Of a stretch of 64,000 nt of DNA, positions 42,301-54,300 are shown piece after piece; within the stretch, counting starts at the first letter, position 1, and the number at the start of each line of letters is the position of its first letter. The stretch covers positions 87,972,069 through 88,036,068 of the forward strand of contig NC_067195.1 in assembly GCF_000699445.3 (NCBI RefSeq), given 5' to 3'. The notes below the pieces were generated by a model. That model ran no database searches and was not told the DNA's origin. It saw only the letters and a program-made list of their open reading frames with translations. A program made the position numbers and the translations under genes. Source of the DNA: Schistosoma haematobium. Taxonomy: Eukaryota; Platyhelminthes; Trematoda; Strigeidida; Schistosomatidae.

Positions 42301-45300
42301 ATATAATAACGAATAGACTTTCTAAAGGAAAGTTGTTTGTATGGGAATTTATTTGTCAGTCATTTGAATATCTAAATGTGTAATCTACAATTCAAAGAAT
42401 CTTAGTCTGGAAATAATTTTCCATGATCCCAGGTGAACGAAGTAAATTCTTATGTCATTCCTTGGATCCCATATACACCATTAGTTTGGAATTATAATAA
42501 GGTTCTTAGCTGTGGAATTTTCTCCTCTTCCCTACCAATTAACGCGGTTTCTACACAGGAAGTTCACTTTTATCCCTGTTTTTTTTTTAAAGATGCTACC
42601 CATATAACACCTCAGAAATGTTTTTGATCAATGAGAGATGATAATCTCTTCATATTCTACCACAGCAACGCGTTTGAACGCAATGTAGTTTATGCTATAT
42701 GTAATGATTTCAGTCCATTAAGACATTAAAGATATGTTTCTTCCAGTACACTAGAGTATAATAATTATTTTTTCATGTCATCAATTTGCCTAGCTGTATC
42801 AAACTTATAGTGTTCGCGTTTTTTCTTCTTCTGGCAATCATTCAGCTATCTTATTGATGTCCAATCTAGCATATATAATAATGTGCCATTTAAGCTCATT
42901 TAACAGTTTTAAACCCTTGTAGTTTATGGTAATTGGGGGACAAATATTATTAATTTTTTTGTATTTAGTCATATCTTTTTTTATCATTCCAGTAATTGTA
43001 TAACTTCTCGATTGGTACGCATATTGAATTCTACATATCACGATGATCATTCAGATTTGATTAGGTCAGTAAATAATTTTTTTTACCTTAGCCTTCCCTT
43101 GGCTTTTTCTCCTGATATTTGTTGAGTTGTTCTAGTGTTTATTTATATCCGAATACTGAATTCTTTTTTGATTTGATAACCTGATATTTTAATGATCGGT
43201 GTTTAAACGCCTAAAATGTTTAGGTTAAATTCTGTATAGTTCATATAAGTATTTCCAGTGTCTCTAGCTATTCAAAGAATGAAAATTACATTAATTAGTT
43301 ACTATGTGGCAACTAAATTTGGGTTTATCTAGAGCTTGGTACATTAACCGTGACACTTTCGAATTGCCTGCGAAGTATCATGTACTTGATAATTACAAAA
43401 TTTTCTTTTTTTTTAGTGAATGACAACGAGAACAAAACTTTATTCCTGAAAATCTTATGGATTACCCTTAATCACCTAACATATCCATTCGTATCTGAAT
43501 ATAGGATTTACTAGTCATGATTTATGTATTTTTTTTCATCTTTATTATTTTAGATGGACTTTGGATTATTGGAATAAAGTTGTACAAAGTATGACAGGTG
43601 AACAACAGTTTGTTCATAATCCTTCGTCTGAATTTGGTGAAGTAAAGAAGGTAATTTGTTCATAAAAATGTTACGAATTATTTCCTTGTAATTTCATGAT
43701 CTATTTGAGTTCATCTTTGGTTTGTTGCACAGGCTAACCATGTTAGACGATGTCTCTCCTTATGCCTGAAATTAGTGCCTGTTGAAAATAAAATAAGCAA
43801 ACGATCACCTTTATCTGTTTGCTGAGCCGGCATACTAAGGTACCCACCTAAATGTCTTTCTGTTTAGTATAAGCTACCTATTTGGGTGTTAAAGTCACTT
43901 GCTACGAGTATTATGTCTCAGTGTTTAGCTTTTTGAAGAAGTTCAGAAATCTTTCTGTAAAAGTCATCTTTCATTTCATCCGATTTGCAGTCAATGGGAT
44001 CATAGGCAAAAACGACGAAAAGGTAACGACATGTGTCCTTATCCTTCTGAGTTCTTACAGAGCCGTTCACACAAACAACACATAAATGATTGTTAACGGG
44101 AATCCATTCTAGTAGTGCTTGTTCTGCCCTCATACTTAGTGTTATGCCTTCACCTGCCAGTCCACGAGAACTGACCATCGTGTCGCCAGATACACGGAGG
44201 ATGTATCTCCGTTTTGGCGAGGTGACGTCAAGTTAATGACGACTACACAAGGATCCTGTATATGTATTTCGGTGACACAGCATACATCAATGTTACGAGA
44301 TTCTAGAGTCCTAGCCAAGTATACCAAGGACACATCATATCTATCTATCGATATATATACAATTGTAGAGCTATGATGAAAAACTAATTTAAAAGTATTC
44401 CTTCCGTCTATTTATCCTTTTACTAGATATGTCAATGGGAATTTTCGGTTTACTATAAATGGATTATATTTTTTATGATGTTTATTTATTACATTTTTTT
44501 AAATTATACTAAAGTATCTCTATTTTTTTGAAATAAAATAAATCAACTATGTCACCCTGCTTACTATTATAGGAACCTTCATCTTATCAGTTGTCAAGTG
44601 CACTAGTCAAACAAGATCGTGCAGAAAAAGCGCGAGCTCGACGTGCACGAATTATGGCACGTATGTCAAATATGCAAAGAAATTTTATGGATTCCTTATC
44701 ACAGAATGAGGCAACTACAAATGAAGTATGTTTTGGTATCCTGAAATGATGTGTACCTTCCATTTTACATAATTTTTGATCCTAAGACATCTAGAACTTT
44801 GTGAAAATACAATATTGTTCGATGATTACACAGTGGATTAATGACACTATAGATCGATTGAATTCCAATGAACATCTCAATGTTTCTGCCTGCGTCTTAA
44901 CTTGATGTTAATTCCGTAGGTTATAGTTACTCTTTAAGGAATTTAAAGAAGTTATATATTGCTTGATATTTTATTTAGCAATGTTAAATCAAGCACAATT
45001 TTTAGGGATTATATTCTGTTTAGCTAATATAAACTCAAATAATAAAAATACAATAGTGAAAGTGTTAAGAGTAATAGAAATATTGCATTTTATCACTACC
45101 CTAATTTACTGTATTCCCTTGGTTGACATCAATAATGTATGTATGTACCACTTACTTATGTTAGTAGGAAATTTAACACGATTGTTAGTTAGGTGTAAGT
45201 CATCTCAGTCCCCTATTGTTTACATTCTTATGTAATAAGAAAAGCAAATTCATTGTGATGTTGAATCATAGTTTTGTTCAATGACCACTTAACAAATTTT

Positions 45301-48300
45301 ATCAACATTACGGATTATACTCAGTATGGTCATATGTGTCATCTGTAGTTGAATGTACAAATTTCATTGAAGCAACCAATTTATCATTTGTTTTATATTG
45401 CATAATAATACTATTTCTTAGTTGTCATATAAAACTAAATACTTGAAATTATATTTGTAATTGTATCAAAGTTGACTATCTTGAAACACCACTGTACAAT
45501 TCATTGTTTGTTTTATTATACTAATACATATGTTTTTTTTAAAGGCTGAATTAATGGATATTGATTCTCTTGAAGTGATGAACGATACTGTTAATCAGTC
45601 ATCAATAACACAACCTGAATCAATCATTTCAACTGTAGTACAACAATGTGCACTTGGTCCAACAAGATCTTTAGGTGGTGCTGCTTTCATTATATCAGAT
45701 TCATCAGTTTCACGAGGAATGGATAGTTCAAGTCTACAAAATAATGAATTAGTAACTTGTAATTTATGCTTGGTATGTTATTATATATGTATAATTCGAT
45801 TACATAGTTTTCTTGTCCTACCTCTCTATTGAGTAAATTTCCTATTGTTTTCTTCGGAAAAACGTAGTCATTGTTAATTTTTGAAGTTAAACTATAGACT
45901 CTGGGTGACATGGTTCAGAATCGTGAGATAATAATTGCTTTATACCTCATTCTTTCTCTCTGTATTATATGTGAATATGCAGTCTTTCTTTTATATATTA
46001 CTACCATTGAAGTAACTACTTCTATGAATTCGGTGTTCATCTTGTTGTGCTAATGAGTTATGGCAACTTGAACCAATGCAAATATGTCCCTGGTCGTATG
46101 TTGTAGCTGACTGACTGACTAGCAATATGAAAATGTTTCTTATGTGGTTTCTAGTGGCGACTTGAATGAATTTTGTTCTGAAGCTCATGTATTGTCTTTC
46201 TTCTTCAAACTATTCACTTAAAAAAGGATATTTTGAATTCTTTTGAAAAAACTCCTCGTCATAGAGGAACTCCTTGTTTTTCAATACAAAACATCCACAT
46301 TAATTATTTTCTCCTCATCGAAAATACCAACACATGAAATGAGTGAATAATATTTCTGTCATAGAGAGATGAAAATTGAAAATAATACTCAATATTCTAC
46401 ATTAGCAATAATCAATATGTGAGATCAAAACTCTACTTAGTAACTGTTACGATACTGATTAATCTTCTTTTCAATTTCTTGTTTAAGTTCATCCATATAT
46501 TAAAGATACTGTAAATTTGTATTTCATTAGTTAAAAGAGTTATTTCACGTTTTTGTATTAAACACTAGAGCGTCATTTGAATAACAAATCAATTGATTGC
46601 CTTCTTCATGGTTATTAATAATTTTTCCATTTGTTTACTGAAAGTTTCCAATTTTAAAACAATCTGTTATGGTTTCTTCATGACGAATTTTCATTTCTAT
46701 TAAATTAAAGATGAAGGAAACAATAGCCTCATTGACTGAAGTGTTCAACTTTCAACTACAACTTATTACGGTTTAGTATCTTGACATATTTCGATATGAA
46801 CAGCTTACTGGTAATATTGTAGTGTATGCTATTTATGTTGACAGATATAACTAGTTTGTAATATCAATCATAAGTGAAATACCTGGCAGCAGAAGACGAC
46901 GGGAATGAATGAGCGATGAAATTTGTATAAGACAATCGACGGAAGATGTGTGAATATTATACTTAATATATGATTTACACATTTAACTGAACCACTGTGT
47001 GATTTTGCATTAAATAATAAATTGATCTTCTCACCTGAGTTCCCGTTCACTACCGTGTCACTCATATTACTGGACTTAATCTTTAGTTAAATAACCTTTA
47101 AAAAACAAAAGACATTAGATATCCTTTTCATCTTTGTATGAGTCTTCTTAGCAGTGGTCATTCCCAACCCCTCGAAGGGTTGACCTAGGAGTTTCGGATA
47201 TAGCAACAAACGTTTCGTCCTTTAAATACTGTTTTGGCGCCCATCATTTTAAATTTTAACAATCTCCTTAAACTCACTATTAATAGTCAATTATTATGAT
47301 AGTCTGCAGCATAGATTCATTTCATATTATCACCATTATTTCGATGCTGTTATCATTTTTCTAATAGGAAGAAGTAACAGAACATGCATCGAATCGAATG
47401 GTTATGGCTGCGCATGTTTGCCGATCTTCTGTACTATCTTCACGTGGTATCGGGTGGTTAGAAGGTCCTGTCACAATGTCTGTCGTTGAGCGTTTATGTG
47501 TTGAAAATGAAATGATTGGTTCCGAATCCTCAACAGTTGTTGGTAACCATCCAGTGCATTATGATAAACTATTTCCTGCTAACAAAATTCATAATGATGA
47601 CAATCAGGTTATTAATAATTTATTACAGCTATTTTTATTAAATTTGGGTGTATCTTTGTGTTTATGTTGTTGATTGTCATTATCTAACGTGTTATCAAAT
47701 GGTTTGTATTGTGAACTCTGGCCTATGAATAATAGGAACCACCGACAATCTATTGGTCCATTTATTGACCATATCTTCATTATGATAATCGGACCAACGT
47801 TCTTCTGTTTAACTAGCAGTACAAAGCACCCTTGATGAATAGCTAATTGATTGTGATACATTACTGGAAAAGTTTAACCCCTATCGGTTTACAAACCGCT
47901 TCTAATCAGTGTTGTGACGAGAAGTCGATGATAACAAGCGTTCATAATTCTATATTCTTCATTCGAAACTCACTTGATAATGTACATTGATAACCAGACC
48001 ACAAAGCCCTCAAATTCTCGGGTATGGACGAGTATAAAGAGGGTCAGCTCTCCGTTTCCAAATGCTCTCACATGGCTACGTGTATACATTTACTGCTAAG
48101 GAAGTCCTACTCACTGCGACATTACGGCTGTTTACGAAATTGAGAGGATAAAAAGCGAATGTATGGCGATTTAACCGGGTTAGTTGATATGGAGGATCCA
48201 CCTAGGGGAGTTGGGAAACCCTGATTTCAAACCATTGGTACATATTGGCTCCAGGATCCTGAGGGCGTACGAACCAGTTGTTGGTGACCGGCTACCATGA

Positions 48301-51300
48301 GATTGCGTTTCCTAACGTTGTTTCACTGCCTTGTGGTTTAAATCTGTAGGTCAAAGTTTTCGGGTGTGTTTGTCTAAGAAATCCACCTGTTTCTGTTTGA
48401 TCACCCGGACAGTATGATACTGTTCGTTGAATATCACTATTATTTCAATATCATTTTACATTTATTTCTAATTATTCATGCCTCTCTTCTATTTTCGTTT
48501 ATAGCTTATTCCTTTTCTGGCATCAGTATCGACAACAGCTGCGGCTAAATGTGCCGGTTCTTCAAGAATGGGGCTTCGAATTATTCCTGAATTATTATCT
48601 GGTATACGATGTCTAGAGCTACGAAAGGATACTTCTATGTCAATTGATTTCACAAATAAAAGTATGTAAATTTTGTTCTATGATCTGTAGGATTGTTTAG
48701 ATCAATATTATTTGTCGATAATAATTCTGATTGTTCGTCGAAGCAATTTATATCAATGTAATCCGTCTTTGTACTGTTGTGACGTTAGTATATTTGTAAA
48801 GGATAGTGCGTACAGTTTATCCATAATAAGGAGATACAACAAATCTACGCCATTTTATCTGAACAATTACTCACCCACACTTCGTGTCAATACAAGTAAA
48901 TAATGCAATCAGTGTATAAAATGGTTTGATATTTGATATTGTTTAAGTGTAATGTTCTCTTTATTATAATTGTGCAATGAGTTAGATTTTTTTAATATTA
49001 ATATTAATCATAATTATTGTAGATGCTCTTGGTCCTGGCTTAATTGATCAATTACTTGATAGTTATGGTCTATCATCAGATCAAGATATCAATCATTCAT
49101 TTATATTAGATCCTTGGCATCCGCGACCTTTAGTTTCTAGTCGTGATCCAATTTCAGAGGAAGGATCATTTTTCACTTTTTGTTCACATCCCATGCATGC
49201 TGCATGTAAAACAAAATATGCAAGACAGATAAAAGGTCGAGTGGATCATCTAAATCGGTAAGTGTTTTTTTATATAGATCATATTCGTCAACATTTTTTT
49301 ATCAACTGCTTAATTCATTTTTTTACGTAATTGGGTTTACATAATCTGATTTTGAGCCACATTGGTTGTGACCAACAGAGGCCAGTCATTTGCAGCTTTC
49401 TTTCATGCCACGACACCATGTCATATACTGACCACCTCTCCGCTTTTTCCAACCATTCCCACAGTCGGCAAAAAATGCACGACTTGGAATTCTCTGGGAC
49501 GACATTCATGGAACATGTCCAAGCGCATCGTCCAAGACGTCGATGGATGTTAGTGATTGGCGTTTCGTCATCCTCGTAGATTGTTTCGCTTACACCAGAC
49601 TTCTTGCTGCAACAAAAGTTGCAACCAGCTTGCTAACATCAATCCGTTGGTGGAGGTCACTTCGTTGGCCACTGAAAAGTAAGGCGAGATTAGCACAGAC
49701 CAAGGCATGGTCAGAGTCCAGATAGGTACTCCAAAAGGAGCGGCAATCTTGTACACAACCACGCCAGCGGTAGCTGATCGCGATGTGATCAATCTGAGTC
49801 CAGGCTTGAGATGCAGAGGGAGGACGCCAGGTGGCACTGGTGGTGAAACTCATCCTTGATTGCATCCGGGCTGCAATCTGTCGGGGCATAGGCGGAGTTG
49901 ACGAAAAGACGTCGTTTCTCACGCCAATTTCTTCTCACTTTCATGGAACTTTCTAATCTAACAGCACATAACCGACTGTTAATGGGGATCCAATCGATTA
50001 GTGCTGTCTCAGCTCTAGCGCTTAGTGCGACACCAACGCCAGCAAGACCAGACGAAGATGCCACAGGGTCCCCGGATAAGCGCACATAAAACAAGCTTTT
50101 CGAAGCGACAGATAAAGAGCGAATTTGTAGTACTTCATCAGAGTCTTGAATACGGGTCTCGGATAGACAGCAAACATCAATATTAAGACTTTCCAAAGAC
50201 ATAACCAGCCCTATCTGTTGTCCGACCTGCATAAGTGTGCGAACGTTGAAGGCAGCCAGTTTGAATGGTGCACGTGGTTTCAGAAAAACTGCTTCAGTAC
50301 TCATATTCAGTGATAACATGCAATTTTCAACCGGATAGTGACTCGAGAACATTTAGAGAGTCGAATTTCCACCAAAGACGAGCTGCTGTATAAGTCGAAA
50401 AAATAAGTATAAACAGAGTAAAAATAAAAGAGGGTGAATAATGACGTAGTAAATAATAATAGTAATATTAATAATGCGAGTCACTTGATTGTTATTTGGA
50501 GCGAGAGGAATATTTTTCATAAGTAGACAGTTTATCATGCTTTTGTGTGCGGGCTAAATTACTACCTGGGTGCCCAGACCGAAGCAGGTGGTTTTCTTAG
50601 GGGGCCTTACCTCGAGCCTTTGACCTAAAGGTCTAACCCACAAGGCAGTGGAGCATCGTGAGGAGATGCAGTCCCATGGTAGCCGGTGACCAACGATTGG
50701 TTCATACGCCATATGTTCCCACAGGATACTGAAGCCCATGTGCACCATTGATTTGGTTTGGGATCCGGTTTAAGCGCCGGACATTCGCTTTTCATCCTCT
50801 CAATTTCGTAAACAACACACCCGCTACGAGAAGGCAATGAGTAGGACTTCCCTGGCAGAGACTGTGTACGCATGGCCGTGTGAGAGTGTTTCGAGAGGGA
50901 GGGTGAGCCCACCCCACTCTCGGCCATACCAGGGCATTTGGGGAGCTAAAGGTAGATAGGAGGTGGTGATACTATTTCCTCAAAAAATAAATAATTAAAG
51001 TTCATAAGGATTTTCTCCATTTTTTAAATAAATACGCTGCTATTTTAGGATAAAGCAATAAATACTTTAGTTTAGATAGTCCCTATATTGTACATGTGAA
51101 GCAATTTTGAATGGTAATGTCATTAAAGAGAGCTCAAGTTATTTATTTTTTTTTTGTCATTTAAAGGATAATTTCGATAAAATTTTCAATCCATATCCTC
51201 TCAATGATTTTTGCTGTTGTTATTTTTACTATTCTCATTTTCTCAATGTGATTGTCCGTTTTTATATCAGTTGAGTTGTTCTATTTCAATTTTTTGACTT

Positions 51301-54300
51301 CTGTTTAAATATAAAACAATCTTAAAAGACTCATCATCTCTATTTCATATTAGCATATCAGTTGTCATTCCTTTTTGTCAGTCATAAAATATGTTCGTTT
51401 TAGAATAAGCTTTGTCGTTCCGTAAGTAGTTGTCACCGTAAACTCCAACTGGAAATCCAATATGTAATCATTTTATGAAGTTATAACAAATATCAAGGCA
51501 TTCCGTTCAAAACACATGCATGTCCAGGGAAACTGATCACAGTTCAGTTCTAAAAGTCAATAACGCGAGATGATCCAAACATCTAAAAATAAATAATATT
51601 ATTCATTCCTCTTATACAAATTGGTGACTACTTGAACTCAGTAATTCAGTGGATAACAAGTTAAACATTTTAGACTAAACATACTGTGTTCAAGTGCCAC
51701 AGTAAGTATTAACATTGGGATTCAATTCACTCTCGCCAGTTGATGTGTACTAAATAGGACGGAACGTAAGTATTGAATTCAACTATTAGCCACCTCCCTT
51801 TTTAATTATTTATCTTTGTTGTAATTTTTAATTCCTAGAGATAAACTCTAGATACCGGTATTTTCTGACTGTATTCATTTCCCAATGTTTGAATAGCAAA
51901 ATTATATTTATTTTTTGCTCCAAATAACGACTGGCATCGTTTTTCTCAATAATTCCTGCTGTTGTTTTTATACTTTTTCAACTGACTATTCCAGTTCTCC
52001 TTTAAAATTGCACTTTACGTTTCAAAATGATGGTTTTAATAGAGTTGACAAATAGAGTACTGATGTATAGATGATATGTAACAATTTGATGTACCTGACT
52101 GATGGATAGCCCACCTGTTCACACGGTCGATTCACTGACAGACATCCCTTTAAATGAGTTGTTTATTCTTACCCATCGTAATAGCTATATATATATATTG
52201 AATGCAACAGTAGGTATAATGTGGTTAGATGTCAATTAACCTGTTAAGGATTAATAAATACAAATTTCCTAATTTATTAATTTATTTGAATACGTACATT
52301 TTAGCACAAGGGGGCATCAGATACATATACGCCACACAAATCGCATTTGATTTATGTGAGGGCTGTGATACCACCTGGTTGCCCAAGCCGAAGCAGGTGG
52401 TTTTCTTAGGGGGGCCACACCCAGAGCCTTTGATCTAAAGGTCTGATTCACAATGCAGTGGAGCAACTTTGGGAGATTCAGTCCCATGGTACCTAGTCAT
52501 CAACAATTGGTTCATACGCCATTTGTTCCCGCAGGATACTGGAGCCCATGTGCACCATTGGTTTGGAATCAGGGTTTCCCAACTCCCCTAGGTGAACTCT
52601 CCGTGTTCACCAACCCAGCTGAGCACCGTACATTGGCTTTTCATCCTCTCAGTTTCGTAAACAACAGTAATGCCGCTGGAAGGAATTGAGTAGGACTTCC
52701 CTGACAGAGGCTATATTCGCGTGGCCATATGGAAGCATTTCAATAGGGAGAGCTGACTCTGCTCACTCTCGGCCTTACCAGAGCATTTGGGGGCATAAAT
52801 AGGATGTCTCTTCCAGGATCCTATTCCTAATTAGATATTTCATAAGTCAATGGTATTCTAATCTCTCCTACTGTCTTCGCATACTTGTTCGTGATATCAA
52901 AGTGCATGATAAGAACCACCTGTGAATATTTTATTAGATTGATTTCCCTCGGAAGCCTTTTTGTGAGGAGCTTATTTATGCGGGATAATGATAACCCCAT
53001 GCTCAAACACACTCCTTTATAGGGGCTTAGGACCTATAGTAACCCTGGATAAGCTTCAGGTGGATGTATATTACTCATTTGATTGTCGTATATTTCGATT
53101 ATATTCCTTTTTATTTTTCTCTCTTTTCTTAGCAGTCGTAATTCATCAATGGTGGTATTTGAATTTCGTTGTCCATTATGTAAATGTATATCTACATTGG
53201 ATTTACCAATGTTAGGTCCAATTTATTTAGATCTTCCTATTGAATGGTTAAAATCAAGATTATTATCTTCGAATGATGAACATTTAAATCGATCCCGGTC
53301 TGTCGTTTCTGTTACCAACACTAATACTTCTACTATTACTGCTGATAATAATAATAATTTTCAACCATTAAGTTCTTGGCTACGTAATCTTTCACGTTGG
53401 TTAGATATGTCGTCAGATATAAATGATTTTATTTTGGGTCCATTATTCCCATCTACATCAATTGCTGATCGTTTACAAAATGCGGTATGTTTCATCATAA
53501 ATGCACTAATTACTTTGTAAATTCCAAAGTTTGTCTTGGAGAATCTGTTTTGTTTTTATTTTCTATCAGCGTAATGTTCTCTGTGGTAGAAAAATGGTCT
53601 TTGATGACACTTATAATGTTCATTTCAACAATATCAACTCAATACTGTTTTATGCATTTATTGATGCTTCTGGGATGCTAGGTTATTGAACCCATGGTAC
53701 TAACTTTTTCCATCCAACTCGCCACCGGAACTCTCCTACATTTGAACCTTAAAGGAAAACTTCCGGTGGATTCTGTAAAAAGCAGCCTCAATTCCAAGTT
53801 TAGTTTAGGATTGGGAAACCAAGCATATTTACAGGTTTATGTGTGACTTTTATATTTTAAAAGCTCCTGGAAACAAGCCGAACTCAGCAAGTATCCAATC
53901 AGGATATAACATAATCTTTTGTTTACTTTAAGCTCTCTGGAAAGTCTCTACTAAATGGTGATTAAACCAATTATTTTTGACTACTAGTCATAATAATAAT
54001 GGTTTTGTTCAGTATTATATGTTTAGTACAATTTGGAATTCTTGCCATTAAATATTCCAATACGTTACTTTTACTTTACTCATGTCACAAAAATCAATGT
54101 ATAATTACACACATACGTTCATGAAATAAATAAATAATAATTTCACATATTGAAATCATGAGTCAATTGAAGCTAGACCACCATGGAAAACCTGGAAGCA
54201 CTGAACGGCCGTTTCTTCCTAGTATGGGACTCCTCAGCCGTGCGCATCCGCTATCCCGCACCCCGCGGTATTCGAACCCAGCACCTACATGTTTCGCGCA

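Noticed and set aside
44963..45235. Open frame of 90 codons with hydrophobic stretches
   Set aside because: AT-rich, no splice borders fitting the gene and no recognisable motif; lies inside intron 19.
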